Shown here: piece after piece, positions 1-10,174 of the stretch
How the letters are laid out: each line of letters starts with the position of its first letter
Position numbering within the stretch: the stretch's first letter is position 1
Assembly: GCF_900499005.1 (NCBI RefSeq)
Contig: NZ_LS991316.1
Span: 158,190 to 222,189 of the forward strand
Direction: 5' to 3'
Length of the DNA: 64,000 bases
Source of the DNA: Actinomyces culturomici
GTDB taxonomy: Bacteria; Actinomycetota; Actinomycetes; Actinomycetales; Actinomycetaceae
Made by a program: the position numbers and the translations under genes
The notes under the pieces: generated by a model
The model's database searches: none
What the model saw: only the letters and a program-made list of their open reading frames with translations
Told to the model about the DNA's origin: nothing

Positions 1-3000
1 GATGACGACGGTGCGACCGATGACAAGGTATCGCACACGACGTACGGAGTACGGCTCATCGCGCCGTCGGAGATCATCGGCAAGATGGAGACCTCTCTCA
101 ACGGAGAATCGGACTGGACGCTGTCGGCGCCGGCACAGGATCTGGGTTCGCCCGTTTACTACCGGCTGAGCGTCATGAACAACTCGTTGACGCCAACTTC
201 GACGGTGAGCTTGCTCTCCGTCCTGCCCAGTACGACAGACCACAAGATCGTTTCCGACAGGGACGGCACATATGCTCACCGCGACTGGGAGTCGACGGCG
301 ACCGACGGCGAGACGGCGCTGAGCGGACATTCCTCCGCGTTCCGCACGCCGCTGACAGGTCCTGCCTCTAAGGTCCTCGTCGAAAGCGGGACGGTCACGA
401 AAGACGCTTCCGACCGGGTGACTGTTCTGTATTCGGTGACAGAGCAGGGGACTGACCTTGCTTCGGTCGTCAATGCTCAGTGGTACACCGCTGAGGAGAT
501 CCCCGAGCACGGAGGATGGACTGCGGTGACCGCGGTGAAGGCGGACCTGAAGCCGGGGGAGGCGCTCGACTCCAAGGAGACGCTGCGGGTCATCCTGCCG
601 GCTCGGATTCCGGTCCAACCTGCGACCACGCTCAACTCGAACTTCAAGGACGGAAAGTTGGCTGTGGCCTCCGTCGCCCTCGCGGGTTCAGGCGCCTCAT
701 ATCTGGAGGCGAACGAGGTCACCGTCTCGACGGATCGCTACAGTGCGCGCGGTGCCGTGTTCCGTGACCTCAACGCGAACGGCGTGAAGGACGCTGGCGA
801 GCGCTTCCTCCCGGACCAGTCCTGGACCTTGGTCAAGGACGACGGTTCCGAGGCGTCCAATCCCGGACGCGAAGCCAAGGAAGCGCCGAACACGACCGTT
901 GACGTCGCCGCGCCGGTGACTATCGTCGGATCACACACCTCCACAGACCCGACCCTGCAACTCGCCGATCCGGAACTGTCTTCATCGCCGGTGTACCCGC
1001 GTGGCAGCTATGCCCTCGCGTTCACCAAGCCCGACGCGATGAGCTGGTCGCCGAAGCCGACCTCACCGGGTGACGCAACGGTCGTCAACTCGGCGGACGA
1101 GAACGGACGCACGGACCTCTTCGATCTCAACCCCGTGACCCGCACGGCAACGAGATACGCCGGAGTTGTTGGCACGCGTGATCTTGAGATCACGAAGACA
1201 GCACAAGACACAGGGCAGGCCCAAGAGGGCGTCGCCTTCACTCTGACATTCAAAGACTGGTTGGATTCAGAGGCGCCGACGCAGACCGTTAACCCGGCTC
1301 AGACACAGTGGACGGGAACAACCGACGCGAACGGCGCGCTCACATTCGCAAACCTGCCGTACGGCACGTACACCCTCCACGAAGGCGAACCGCTCACGGG
1401 CTATGCGCGGGTGGCGGATCAGACCGTCACTATTGACGCGGAGGGAGCCACCATTACCGGAGGCGTTGTTTCTCCCATCGCACTTGCCATTGCCGATCCT
1501 CGCGCCGAGGGGACGGTGACGGTGAAGAAGACCGACGACTACCAGCAGTCGCTCGCAGGAGTCGTTTTCGGCCTCTTCCCCGTTGACGCGAACGGTACTA
1601 CCGCATCGACTCCGGCGTTCAACGCAACAACAGGTGACGATGGTCGAGTCCAGTTCACCAACGTTCCGTGGGCGAAGTACGTCCTTCGGGAGCTTTCCGG
1701 AAAGGATGGATACGTCAAGGCCGAAGGCGATCTCAAGACGTTCGAGCTTGGAGGCCCCAGCTTTGACGCCGGTACGGTCGTCAACAAACGGATCGACGGT
1801 ACGGTGTCGGTAAAGAAGGTCGACGAAACCGGTGATGCTCTCGCAGGGGCGACCTTCGGTCTGTTCCCGGTTGATACGTCCGGCGTCGCTGCGTCGGTGC
1901 CGGTCATGAGTGCCACAAGCGGATCCGATGGGGTCGCGACCTTCACGAACGTCCACTGGGGCGTATATCAGGTCAAGGAGACGTCCGCGCCGGAAGGCTA
2001 CACGCTGTCTGATACGGCGCTGACCGTGACGGTTGACGCCCAACACCTGACGGTCGCAGCGGGTACCGTCACCGACCGACCGATCACAGGCAAGGTCATC
2101 CTCACCAAGACCTCAGACGACGGCACGCCACTTGCAGACGTCGAGTTCGCCCTCTACCCGGTGACCAAGGGACCCGACGGTTCAACGACGGTCGCAGACG
2201 TTCCCGCGATGCGGGCTCTGTCCGACGCCAACGGCCTTGTCTCCTTTGATTCCGTGCGCTACGGAATGTACGAACTACGTGAGACAAAGGGCCTGCCCGG
2301 GTACCTGACGATGGAAAAGCCTCTTGGCGTCGTCGTCACCGCAGATGGAGCGACGATTGACCTCGGCCAGGTTGTCAACACCGCCGAGCGTGGTGCGATC
2401 CGGCTTCTCAAGACCGATGCGAAGACTGGCGATCCGCTTGCGGGTGCGACCTTCGCGATCTATCGAGTCGAAGAGGACGGAACCGTGGCCGAAGAACCGA
2501 ACGATACGCAGGTCAGCGGTGCAGACGGCATCGTCTCGTTTGAAAACCTCACCGTCGGCGATTATGAAATCCGTGAAACGAACGCACCCACCGGCTGGCT
2601 GGTATCCACCGACACCATCTCGGCAAAGGTCAGTGCAGACGGGCAAGTCGTTGACGCGGGGCGCGTGAACAACGAACGTATTCGCGCTGACATCATCGCC
2701 CATAAGGTCGATTCTCAAACGCACGCGGGTCTCGCCGGAGCAACGTTTGCTCTTGAACGTGAAGGTCAGCAGATCGCGACGGCGACCTCCGACGCCGACG
2801 GACTCGTTACCTTCAAAGACGTCGAATACGGAACCTACACGATTCGCGAGGAGCGAGCGCCTCGCGGATACGCACTCTCTGAAACCCGACTCACGGCTGT
2901 GGTCTCGCAAAACGGCGTGTTTGTCGATGCGGGGACGATTGAGAATCAGTTCGTCGTCGACCAGTCCGCCTTGGCGCGAACCGGAATGGACGCCGAAGTT

Positions 3001-3075
3001 GTGAGATTGGCAGGTCTTGTGGGCGCGATCGGAGTAGGTATTCTGCTCGGTGTCAGACGCAGGCGAGTTTCGTAA
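1..3075 (+). CDS. Cell-wall-anchored SpaA/Cna-B multidomain surface protein, 5' partial
   Basis: The frame is open from the first base of the window, so the true start lies upstream; an internal ATG at 85 has no special support. About six prealbumin-like Cna-B/SpaA modules follow one another from roughly base 1180 to 2955. Each starts with a strand such as GTVSVKKVDETG and ends in an E-box-like segment (YQVKETSAPEGY, YEIRETNAPTGW). The end shows a sorting signal LARTG, a hydrophobic helix and RRRR. Cna-B modules of this type form stalks of pilins and adhesins and are often stabilised by isopeptide bonds. LAxTG, rather than LPxTG, is the recognition sequence of class E sortases. Whether this is a pilin backbone or a solitary adhesin cannot be told without the N-terminus; no sortase gene is in the window. 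Confidence 0.88.
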   Translation, partial: DDDGATDDKVSHTTYGVRLIAPSEIIGKMETSLNGESDWTLSAPAQDLGSPVYYRLSVMNNSLTPTSTVSLLSVLPSTTDHKIVSDRDGTYAHRDWESTATDGETALSGHSSAFRTPLTGPASKVLVESGTVTKDASDRVTVLYSVTEQGTDLASVVNAQWYTAEEIPEHGGWTAVTAVKADLKPGEALDSKETLRVILPARIPVQPATTLNSNFKDGKLAVASVALAGSGASYLEANEVTVSTDRYSARGAVFRDLNANGVKDAGERFLPDQSWTLVKDDGSEASNPGREAKEAPNTTVDVAAPVTIVGSHTSTDPTLQLADPELSSSPVYPRGSYALAFTKPDAMSWSPKPTSPGDATVVNSADENGRTDLFDLNPVTRTATRYAGVVGTRDLEITKTAQDTGQAQEGVAFTLTFKDWLDSEAPTQTVNPAQTQWTGTTDANGALTFANLPYGTYTLHEGEPLTGYARVADQTVTIDAEGATITGGVVSPIALAIADPRAEGTVTVKKTDDYQQSLAGVVFGLFPVDANGTTASTPAFNATTGDDGRVQFTNVPWAKYVLRELSGKDGYVKAEGDLKTFELGGPSFDAGTVVNKRIDGTVSVKKVDETGDALAGATFGLFPVDTSGVAASVPVMSATSGSDGVATFTNVHWGVYQVKETSAPEGYTLSDTALTVTVDAQHLTVAAGTVTDRPITGKVILTKTSDDGTPLADVEFALYPVTKGPDGSTTVADVPAMRALSDANGLVSFDSVRYGMYELRETKGLPGYLTMEKPLGVVVTADGATIDLGQVVNTAERGAIRLLKTDAKTGDPLAGATFAIYRVEEDGTVAEEPNDTQVSGADGIVSFENLTVGDYEIRETNAPTGWLVSTDTISAKVSADGQVVDAGRVNNERIRADIIAHKVDSQTHAGLAGATFALEREGQQIATATSDADGLVTFKDVEYGTYTIREERAPRGYALSETRLTAVVSQNGVFVDAGTIENQFVVDQSALARTGMDAEVVRLAGLVGAIGVGILLGVRRRRVS

Positions 3076-3227
3076 TCACCGCTCGGAGGGCATGCGGAGT
3101 ACCCAGCACGGTGGCGCGTGCCCTCCGACACAGTCATCAATACAGTGCGGGAAGCCCTTGGGCGTGCTTTCGCCGAGTAGCGCAATCCGCCAGCCATAGA
3201 CCGCAGGAACATCAACGAGGAGAAATC

Positions 3228-6215
3228 ATGAACATCACAAAACCCGCCTGGCGGCGGCGAGTGGCGATGGCGTGCGTCGGTGCGCTTGCTGCGCTCGGCT
3301 GGACGACGGTAGGAGATGCCGCGCACGCTGCAACCGATCTGCCGGCCGCGCAGTTCGCATCGGTATCGGGTTCGGGTGCGTGCGCAGCAAACGAGCAGGC
3401 CCCGGCGACGTACACCGGCACGTTCGCCGCGAAGCTTCAAATGACCGAGCTGCTCAAGCCCTTCGAAACCCAGGTGAAGAGCGAGGCAGATGCCGGTCGC
3501 TTCCCGTGGGACAAGGAGACGGTGTCGACGAGTGCCTCGTTCTACTACACCGTGACCTTCCCGCAGGGAACGACGGTTCAGGCCGCGAGTGCCTCGGAGT
3601 CCTCGTCGATGATCGCGTCGGTGACTGAATCTGCGGTGAGCTCCGACTCCCTTACCCACACATTCAAGATCAAGCTCAACGACGTAAATTGGGCCGAGAT
3701 CTACGCGGCCTACGAGCAGGATACGTCCAACCCGTCGGCTCACACGGTCGACGTGACGATTCCCTACTCCATCGCCGCCAATTCGGCCGATGAAGCCAAA
3801 GCAATCGCTGCGAGGAATGTCACCGCCACTGGCTCCGTCTCATTCTACCCGTCCCGCACCTATGGACTGTTGGGCATGGGCCTGCAGACCTTCAGCATGG
3901 ACGCGTTCAGCGCGCCGGTTGCTTCCGACATGAGCGCTCTCCCGTGCTTGACACCCGCGGCCCCGGTCGGGCCGACCACTGTGTCGCAGGCGGGGACGTT
4001 GCCTGTGGATTTGTTGGGTGCTGTTGATTCGGGTGCTGTTGATACTGAGCATGATGCTGTGGCGGTGGCTGCGGGTCAGTCGTCGCCTGTGTCGTTGACG
4101 GGTGCGTTGTACACGGATCCGATCAAGGATCAGATGGCGGCAGTTGAGACGCAGTATTCGCAGACGAATCCTGATTTCGCGAATATTGCCTTGTCGAATG
4201 TGGATTTCGGTTTCGAGGCTGTGCTGACGTTGCCGGAGGGTATGGCGTACACGGATGCGTCGAAGTCTGCGACGCTGTCGGGGTCGGATGACTTCAAGGT
4301 GTCGAGTGTCGTGGTGTCGGGTCAGACGGCGACTGTGAAGTTCGCGCTGACTGATGCGGCGAAGGCGAAGGTGAGGACGTATGCGGATCTGAAGGCGCTC
4401 GTTGATGCGGTGGCGTCTCCGTTGCAGGTGACGGTTGCTGGTGTGGTGTTCACGTCGGCGTCGTCGGCGGATACGGAGTACACCGTGAAGGGTTCGGTGT
4501 CGGGTTCGTTTGCTGCGTTGGCGTCGAAGTCGGCTGCGACGGGTGGTCGTGAGATTCAGTTCAACTTCACGTGGACTGGTGAGCAGAAGACTGGGCTTGG
4601 GGATGCGAAGACTCAGCCGGGTATCACGTACACCGTGAAGTACAAGGCCGCCCCGGTCGGGCCGACCACTGTGTCGCAGGCGGGGACGTTGCCTGTGGAT
4701 TTGTTGGGTGCTGTTGATTCGGGTGCTGTTGATACTGAGCATGATGCTGTGGCGGTGGCTGCGGGTCAGTCGTCGCCTGTGTCGTTGACGGGTGCGTTGT
4801 ACACGGATCCGATCAAGGATCAGATGGCGGCAGTTGAGACGCAGTATTCGCAGACGAATCCTGATTTCGCGAATATTGCCTTGTCGAATGTGGATTTCGG
4901 TTTCGAGGCTGTGCTGACGTTGCCGGAGGGTATGGCGTACACGGATGCGTCGAAGTCTGCGACGCTGTCGGGGTCGGATGACTTCAAGGTGTCGAGTGTC
5001 GTGGTGTCGGGTCAGACGGCGACTGTGAAGTTCGCGCTGACTGATGCGGCGAAGGCGAAGGTGAGGACGTATGCGGATCTGAAGGCGCTCGTTGATGCGG
5101 TGGCGTCTCCGTTGCAGGTGACGGTTGCTGGTGTGGTGTTCACGTCGGCGTCGTCGGCGGATACGGAGTACACCGTGAAGGGTTCGGTGTCGGGTTCGTT
5201 TGCTGCGTTGGCGTCGAAGTCGGCTGCGACGGGTGGTCGTGAGATTCAGTTCAACTTCACGTGGACTGGTGAGCAGAAGACTGGGCTTGGGGATGCGAAG
5301 ACTCAGCCGGGTATCACGTACACCGTGAAGTACAAGGCCGCCCCGGTCGGGCCGACCACTGTGTCGCAGGCGGGGACGTTGCCTGTGGATTTGTTGGGTG
5401 CTGTTGATTCGGGTGCTGTTGATACTGAGCATGATGCTGTGGCGGTGGCTGCGGGTCAGTCGTCGCCTGTGTCGTTGACGGGTGCGTTGTACACGGATCC
5501 GATCAAGGATCAGATGGCGGCAGTTGAGACGCAGTATTCGCAGACGAATCCTGATTTCGCGAATATTGCCTTGTCGAATGTGGATTTCGGTTTCGAGGCT
5601 GTGCTGACGTTGCCGGAGGGTATGGCGTACACGGATGCGTCGAAGTCTGCGACGCTGTCGGGGTCGGATGACTTCAAGGTGTCGAGTGTCGTGGTGTCGG
5701 GTCAGACGGCGACTGTGAAGTTCGCGCTGACTGATGCGGCGAAGGCGAAGGTGAGGACGTATGCGGATCTGAAGGCGCTCGTTGATGCGGTGGCGTCTCC
5801 GTTGCAGGTGACGGTTGCTGGTGTGGTGTTCACGTCGGCGTCGTCGGCGGATACGGAGTACACCGTGAAGGGTTCGGTGTCGGGTTCGTTTGCTGCGTTG
5901 GCGTCGAAGTCGGCTGCGACGGGTGGTCGTGAGATTCAGTTCAACTTCACGTGGACTGGTGAGCAGAAGACTGGGCTTGGGGATGCGAAGACTCAGCCGG
6001 GTATCACGTACACCGTGAAGTACAAGGCCGCCCCGGTCGGGCCGACCAAGCCGGTCGAGCCGACCACGCCGACTGAACCCACGAAGAACACGACGAAGAC
6101 GCCTTCGACGCCGCGAACGCTCGCTAAGACCGGCTTTAGCGGCGCACTCGTCGGTGGACTCGGGCTGCTCTTGGCTGCAGCTGGCGCAGTTGCGGTTCGC
6201 CAGAAGCGCGACTGA
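3228..6215 (+). CDS. LAxTG-anchored surface protein with three 230-residue tandem repeats
   Basis: The ATG at 3228 follows a good GAGGAGA ribosome site and begins a Sec signal peptide (basic MNITKPAWRRR, hydrophobic core, cleavage near AHAA), so it is preferred over an upstream GTG. The 995-residue product has an N-terminal domain of about 210 residues, three 230-residue repeats, a Pro/Thr linker (about residues 945-965) and a sorting signal LAKTG with membrane helix and basic tail. The N-terminal domain looks like a distant relative of the repeat unit (shared pattern of a beta-strand, ser-rich stretch and 'VT' strand), an inference by eye. I do not recognise the repeated domain. Repeat codons prefer T or G in third position (gat, ttg, ggt, gct), unlike the C-rich flanks. 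Role inferred: adhesin or surface stalk. Confidence 0.9.
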   Translation: MNITKPAWRRRVAMACVGALAALGWTTVGDAAHAATDLPAAQFASVSGSGACAANEQAPATYTGTFAAKLQMTELLKPFETQVKSEADAGRFPWDKETVSTSASFYYTVTFPQGTTVQAASASESSSMIASVTESAVSSDSLTHTFKIKLNDVNWAEIYAAYEQDTSNPSAHTVDVTIPYSIAANSADEAKAIAARNVTATGSVSFYPSRTYGLLGMGLQTFSMDAFSAPVASDMSALPCLTPAAPVGPTTVSQAGTLPVDLLGAVDSGAVDTEHDAVAVAAGQSSPVSLTGALYTDPIKDQMAAVETQYSQTNPDFANIALSNVDFGFEAVLTLPEGMAYTDASKSATLSGSDDFKVSSVVVSGQTATVKFALTDAAKAKVRTYADLKALVDAVASPLQVTVAGVVFTSASSADTEYTVKGSVSGSFAALASKSAATGGREIQFNFTWTGEQKTGLGDAKTQPGITYTVKYKAAPVGPTTVSQAGTLPVDLLGAVDSGAVDTEHDAVAVAAGQSSPVSLTGALYTDPIKDQMAAVETQYSQTNPDFANIALSNVDFGFEAVLTLPEGMAYTDASKSATLSGSDDFKVSSVVVSGQTATVKFALTDAAKAKVRTYADLKALVDAVASPLQVTVAGVVFTSASSADTEYTVKGSVSGSFAALASKSAATGGREIQFNFTWTGEQKTGLGDAKTQPGITYTVKYKAAPVGPTTVSQAGTLPVDLLGAVDSGAVDTEHDAVAVAAGQSSPVSLTGALYTDPIKDQMAAVETQYSQTNPDFANIALSNVDFGFEAVLTLPEGMAYTDASKSATLSGSDDFKVSSVVVSGQTATVKFALTDAAKAKVRTYADLKALVDAVASPLQVTVAGVVFTSASSADTEYTVKGSVSGSFAALASKSAATGGREIQFNFTWTGEQKTGLGDAKTQPGITYTVKYKAAPVGPTKPVEPTTPTEPTKNTTKTPSTPRTLAKTGFSGALVGGLGLLLAAAGAVAVRQKRD
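3961..6030 (+). repeat. Three 690-bp direct repeats within the surface protein gene
   Basis: The same 690-bp unit starts at 3961, 4651 and 5341, each beginning CCCCGGTCGGGCCGACC; a fourth partial start at 6031 leads into the linker. By eye the three copies look identical at the nucleotide level. The unit is a multiple of three, so copy number can change without breaking the frame. The lack of drift indicates recent duplication or continuing gene conversion. Confidence 0.95.
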
Positions 6216-6247
6216 GGCACTCTGCGTCTCTGTTGAACGCTCACGCG

Positions 6248-6283
6248 CGTGTGGGGCATCGACCTGAGTCGGTGCCCCACACG
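6248..6283 (+). terminator. Hairpin terminator after surface protein gene
   Basis: An 11-bp perfect stem (CGTGTGGGGCA / TGCCCCACACG) is extended by an inner 5-bp stem with loop CTGA. It begins 32 bp after the stop codon. The T-tract is weak, as is common in high-GC actinobacteria. Confidence 0.7.
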
Positions 6284-6308
6284 TACTTCACGCTCTCACA
6301 TGCCCGTC

Positions 6309-6338
6309 TTGGACGACACGCCCGAGTGCGGGTACACT
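6309..6338 (+). promoter_or_regulatory. Probable promoter of the S10 operon
   Basis: TTGGAC at 6309 and TACACT at 6333 are separated by 18 bp, a good sigma70-type match placed between the upstream terminator and rpsJ. It would give a leader of about 340 nt. Confidence 0.5.
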
Positions 6339-6682
6339 CGTCACCCGGTGCCGCTCCCGCTCGGCACGCGCGAGGCCCCGGCCTCGTCAATCGGAACGGG
6401 AGCGACGAACGATCATCCGGACGATGTCGGAGGATTCACACGCCCGCGGCGGGCGACGAACTTGCCGCGGCTCGCGCGAATCTGCCAGACTGGAACGGTT
6501 GCCCCGCGACCCCGCGGGGCGGTTCCGCAGGACTTCTGCGGACCGGGCTTCACGCCCGTGATCTTTGGACAAGACAACGGTCCGCCTCCGCCAGAGGGGG
6601 AACCGCGCAAGACTGCCGCCGAAAAGGCGACACGCCCGAGCGCGGGGACCGGTCGAATCTGTACGAGAAGAGGTAAGACGGC
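6339..6682 (+). other. Long untranslated leader upstream of rpsJ
   Basis: No credible gene lies here. The stretch holds one half-copy of the dispersed palindrome (6372-6394, GAGGCCCCGGCCTCGTC) and GC-rich inverted segments. By analogy with other S10 operons the leader could carry autoregulation by a ribosomal protein, but I see no match to a known leader motif. Confidence 0.4.
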
Positions 6683-6991
6683 ATGGCGGGACAGAAGATC
6701 CGCATCCGGCTGAAGTCGTATGACCACGAGGTCATCGACAGCTCCGCGCGCAAGATCGTGGACACCGTGCAGCGAGCGGGCGCCACCGTGGTGGGCCCGG
6801 TGCCGCTGCCGACCGAGAAGAACGTGTTCGTCGTCATTCGGTCGCCCCACAAGTACAAGGACAGCCGCGAGCACTTCGAGATGCGCACTCACAAGCGGCT
6901 CATCGACATCATCGACCCGACTCCGAAGGCCGTCGACTCGCTCATGCGCCTCGATCTGCCCGCGGACGTCAACATCGAGATCAAGCTCTGA
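6683..6991 (+). CDS. rpsJ: 30S ribosomal protein S10
   Basis: 102 residues, the normal length. The start [13 protein letters not shown] and the conserved block [19 protein letters not shown] identify S10 of the small subunit head, which also serves as NusE in antitermination. The ATG follows GAGAAGAGG. It opens the S10 operon; rplC follows after 11 bp. Confidence 0.99.
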   Translation: MAGQKIRIRLKSYDHEVIDSSARKIVDTVQRAGATVVGPVPLPTEKNVFVVIRSPHKYKDSREHFEMRTHKRLIDIIDPTPKAVDSLMRLDLPADVNIEIKL

Positions 6992-7002
6992 GGACATCTG
7001 CA

Positions 7003-7665
7003 ATGACTACTGACAACACGCAGCACGCGCCCGTCAAGGCGCTGCTCGGCCGCAAGCTCGGCATGACCCAGGTCTGGGATGCCGACGGCCGCCTCGTGCC
7101 CCTCACCGTCGTGCAGGTCGGCACCAACGTCGTCACCCAGGTCCGCACCGAGGACGTCGACGGCTACACCGCCGTCCAGATCGGCTTCGGCGAGATCCCG
7201 GCCCGCAAGGTCACCAAGCCCCTCGCCGGCCACTTCGCCAAGGCTGGCGTCGAGCCGCGCCGCCACCTCACCGAGATCCGCACCTCGGAGGCCGACTCCT
7301 TCGAGCTCGGCCAGGAGCTCGCCGCCGACACCTTCGAGGCCGGCGCCTCGGTCGACGTCTCCGGCAACACCAAGGGCAAGGGCTTCGCCGGCGTCATGAA
7401 GCGTCACGGCTTCGCTGGCGTCTCCGCCTCCCACGGCGCGCACCGCAACCACCGCAAGCCCGGCTCGATCGGCGCCTGCGCCACCCCCGGACGCATCTTC
7501 AAGGGCCTCCGCATGGCCGGCCACATGGGTGGCGTCCGTCGTACCGTCCAGAACCTCAAGGTTCAGGCCGTCGACACCGAGAAGGGCCTGCTGCTCATCA
7601 GCGGCGCCATCCCGGGTCCGAAGAACGGCGTGGTCCTGGTTCGCTCCTCCGTGAAGGGTGCGTGA
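7003..7665 (+). CDS. rplC: 50S ribosomal protein L3
   Basis: 220 residues. L3 is an early-assembling protein that reaches the peptidyl transferase centre. Diagnostic segments are the N-terminal [13 protein letters not shown] and the central loop [17 protein letters not shown], followed by [20 protein letters not shown]. One base separates its stop from the rplD start, consistent with translational coupling. Confidence 0.99.
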   Translation: MTTDNTQHAPVKALLGRKLGMTQVWDADGRLVPLTVVQVGTNVVTQVRTEDVDGYTAVQIGFGEIPARKVTKPLAGHFAKAGVEPRRHLTEIRTSEADSFELGQELAADTFEAGASVDVSGNTKGKGFAGVMKRHGFAGVSASHGAHRNHRKPGSIGACATPGRIFKGLRMAGHMGGVRRTVQNLKVQAVDTEKGLLLISGAIPGPKNGVVLVRSSVKGA

Positions 7666-7666
7666 A

Positions 7667-8311
7667 ATGTCTGACGTCCAGACCCTCGACGTCCTCGATC
7701 TCCAGGGCAAGAAGACCGCCACGGTCGACCTTCCCGCCGAGATCTTCGACGTCCCCACGAACATTCCGCTGATGCACCAGGTCGTCGTCGGCCAGCTGGC
7801 CGCCGCCCGACAGGGCACGCACGCCACCAAGACGCGCGGCATGGTCTCCGGCGGCGGCAAGAAGCCGTTCCGCCAGAAGGGCACCGGCAACGCCCGCCAG
7901 GGCTCGATCCGCGCCCCGCACTTCACCGGCGGCGGCATCGTCCACGGCCCGCAGCCCCGTGACTACGACCAGCGGACCCCCAAGAAGATGAAGCAGGGCG
8001 CTCTCCGCTCCGCTCTCTCCGACCGCGCCCGCGCCGGCCGCATCCACGTCGTCACCGCCCTCATCGAGGGCGAGACCCCGAAGACGAAGATCGCCCTCAA
8101 GGCGCTGCGCGCCCTCGTCGAGGACCGCCAGGCCCTCGTCGTCCTCGACCGCGGGGACGAGCTCACCGCTCTCTCCCTGCGCAACGTCCCCGAGGTCCAC
8201 GTCCTCTGGGCCGACCAGCTCAACACGTACGACGTCCTCGACGCCGACGACATCGTGTTCACGCAGGCCGCCCTCGAGTCCTTCCTCGGCACCAAGGAGG
8301 AGACCAAGTGA
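7667..8311 (+). CDS. rplD: 50S ribosomal protein L4
   Basis: 214 residues from the ATG at 7667, one base after the rplC stop; the frame also opens slightly upstream at a GTG inside rplC, which is less likely. The tunnel-lining loop [19 protein letters not shown] is typical of L4. In enteric bacteria L4 represses its own S10 operon; whether that holds here is unknown. The stop overlaps the GTG of rplW. Confidence 0.98.
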   Translation: MSDVQTLDVLDLQGKKTATVDLPAEIFDVPTNIPLMHQVVVGQLAAARQGTHATKTRGMVSGGGKKPFRQKGTGNARQGSIRAPHFTGGGIVHGPQPRDYDQRTPKKMKQGALRSALSDRARAGRIHVVTALIEGETPKTKIALKALRALVEDRQALVVLDRGDELTALSLRNVPEVHVLWADQLNTYDVLDADDIVFTQAALESFLGTKEETK

Positions 8312-8613
8312 GCACCCTCGAAGCGAGCAAGAACCCTCGCGACATCATCCTGAAGCCCGTCGTCACCGAGAAGTCCTCCATCCTCATGGATGAGGGCAAG
8401 TACACCTTCGAGGTCGACCCGCGCGCCAACAAGACCGAGATCAAGGTCGCCATCGAGGCGATCTTCGGTGTCAAGGTCGGCCAGGTGGCCACTCAGAACC
8501 GTAAGGGCAAGACCTACCGGACCCGCACGGGTCAGGGCAAGCGCAAGGACGTCAAGCGAGCGATCGTGACCCTGCGCGAAGGCGCCATCGACATCTTCGG
8601 CGATCAGGCCTGA
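8308..8613 (+). CDS. rplW: 50S ribosomal protein L23
   Basis: 101 residues with a GTG start in a 4-bp overlap (GTGA) with rpl[12 protein letters not shown] and the basic segment [21 protein letters not shown] are characteristic. L23 lies at the tunnel exit and docks trigger factor and SRP. Confidence 0.98.
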   Translation: MSTLEASKNPRDIILKPVVTEKSSILMDEGKYTFEVDPRANKTEIKVAIEAIFGVKVGQVATQNRKGKTYRTRTGQGKRKDVKRAIVTLREGAIDIFGDQA

Positions 8614-8637
8614 AACCCGGAGAGGTAGAGGACAAAC

Positions 8638-9474
8638 ATGGGAATCCGCAAGTACAAGCCCACGACCCCGGGTCGTCGCGGCGCGTCGGTCTCCGATTTC
8701 GTCGAGATCACCCGCTCCGAGCCCGAGAAGTCGCTGGTCCGCCCCCTGCACAAGACCGGTGGTCGTAACTCGAACGGCCGCGTGACCTCCCGCCACCGCG
8801 GCGGCGGCCACAAGCGCCAGTACCGCGTCATCGACTTCCGTCGCCACGACAAGGACGGCGTGCCCGCGGTCGTCGCTCACATCGAGTACGACCCCAACCG
8901 CACCGCCCGCATCGCCCTCCTCCACTACGCGGACGGCGAGAAGCGCTACATCCTCGCCCCGGCGAAGCTCAACCAGGGCGACCGCATCGAGGCCGGCGCC
9001 GGCGCCGACATCAAGCCCGGCAACAACCTCCCGCTCCGCAACATCCCCCTCGGCACCGTCGTGCACGCGGTCGAGCTCAAGCCCGGCGGCGGCGCCAAGA
9101 TCGCCCGCTCGGCCGGCTCGTCCGTCCAGCTCGTCGCCAAGGAGGGCCGCTTCGCGCAGCTCCGCATGCCGTCCGGTGAGATCCGCAACGTCGAGATCAC
9201 CTGCCGGGCCACGGTCGGCGAGGTCGGCAACGCCGAGCAGTCGAACATCAACTGGGGCAAGGCCGGCCGCATGCGCTGGAAGGGCAAGCGCCCGCACGTC
9301 CGCGGCGTCGTCATGAACCCGGTCGACCACCCGCACGGCGGTGGCGAGGGCCGCACCTCCGGCGGCCGTCACCCGGTCAGCCCGTGGGGCAAGCCCGAGG
9401 GCCGCACCCGCCGTCCGAACAAGGACAGCGATCGCCTGATCGTTCGCCGTCGCAAGACCGGCAAGAACCGCTGA
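8638..9474 (+). CDS. rplB: 50S ribosomal protein L2
   Basis: 278 residues, the usual size. The N-terminal RNA-binding motif [15 protein letters not shown] and the C-terminal block [18 protein letters not shown], which contains the conserved histidine near the peptidyl transferase centre, are intact. The ATG follows GGAGAGGTAGAGG. Confidence 0.99.
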   Translation: MGIRKYKPTTPGRRGASVSDFVEITRSEPEKSLVRPLHKTGGRNSNGRVTSRHRGGGHKRQYRVIDFRRHDKDGVPAVVAHIEYDPNRTARIALLHYADGEKRYILAPAKLNQGDRIEAGAGADIKPGNNLPLRNIPLGTVVHAVELKPGGGAKIARSAGSSVQLVAKEGRFAQLRMPSGEIRNVEITCRATVGEVGNAEQSNINWGKAGRMRWKGKRPHVRGVVMNPVDHPHGGGEGRTSGGRHPVSPWGKPEGRTRRPNKDSDRLIVRRRKTGKNR

Positions 9475-9490
9475 GTAGGAGTCGATTAGC

Positions 9491-9772
9491 ATGCCGCGCA
9501 GTTTGAAGAAGGGCCCGTTCGTCGACGACCACCTGCTCAAGAAGGTCGACGCCGCGAACGAATCCGGCTCGAAGAACGTCATCAAGACCTGGTCGCGCCG
9601 CTCGGTCATCACCCCGGACTTCCTGGGTCTGACCTTCGCGGTCCACGACGGCCGCAAGCACGTCCCCGTCTTCGTCACCGAATCGATGGTGGGCCACAAG
9701 CTCGGCGAGTTCGCTCCCACGCGCACTTTCCGCAGCCACGACAAGGACGATCGAAAGGGACGCCGGCGCTGA
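9491..9772 (+). CDS. rpsS: 30S ribosomal protein S19
   Basis: 93 residues. [18 protein letters not shown] and [14 protein letters not shown] are conserved S19 segments; S19 pairs with S13 in the small subunit head. The ATG has a TAGGAG site 11 bp upstream. Confidence 0.99.
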   Translation: MPRSLKKGPFVDDHLLKKVDAANESGSKNVIKTWSRRSVITPDFLGLTFAVHDGRKHVPVFVTESMVGHKLGEFAPTRTFRSHDKDDRKGRRR

Positions 9773-9801
9773 GCCGGTCCTGGGAAGAAGAGGCAGATTC
9801 A

Positions 9802-10173
9802 ATGGAAGCCAAGGCGCAGGCGCGTTATGTCCGCGTCACGCCCCAGAAGGCCCGCCGTGTCGTGAACGAGGTTCGTGGCAAGGCCGCCCTGGAGGCCGCC
9901 GATATCCTGCGGTTCGCTCCGCAGGCCGTCGCCGCCGATGTCCGCAAGGTGCTCCTCAGCGCCGTCGCCAACTCGAAGGTCAAGGCCGAACTGGCCGGGG
10001 AGACCTTCAACGAGGGCGATCTTCAGGTCATCGAGGCCTACGTCGACGAGGGTCCGACCATGAAGCGGTTCCGCCCGCGTGCTCAGGGACGCGCAGGCCG
10101 CATCCTCAAGCGCACGAGCCACATCACCGTCGTGGTCGGCACCAAGGAAGACAAGAAGAAGGGAGACCGCTGA
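9802..10173 (+). CDS. rplV: 50S ribosomal protein L22
   Basis: 123 residues. The start [20 protein letters not shown] is diagnostic. The tip of its beta-hairpin lines the exit tunnel, where macrolide resistance mutations occur; the tip region here ([15 protein letters not shown]) looks ordinary. rpsC starts one base after the stop. Confidence 0.99.
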   Translation: MEAKAQARYVRVTPQKARRVVNEVRGKAALEAADILRFAPQAVAADVRKVLLSAVANSKVKAELAGETFNEGDLQVIEAYVDEGPTMKRFRPRAQGRAGRILKRTSHITVVVGTKEDKKKGDR

Positions 10174-10174
10174 C

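Noticed and set aside
3840..5432. A 530-codon minus-strand frame across the 690-bp repeats
   Set aside because: Antisense to the surface protein; its Arg/His-rich repeats simply mirror the coding repeats.
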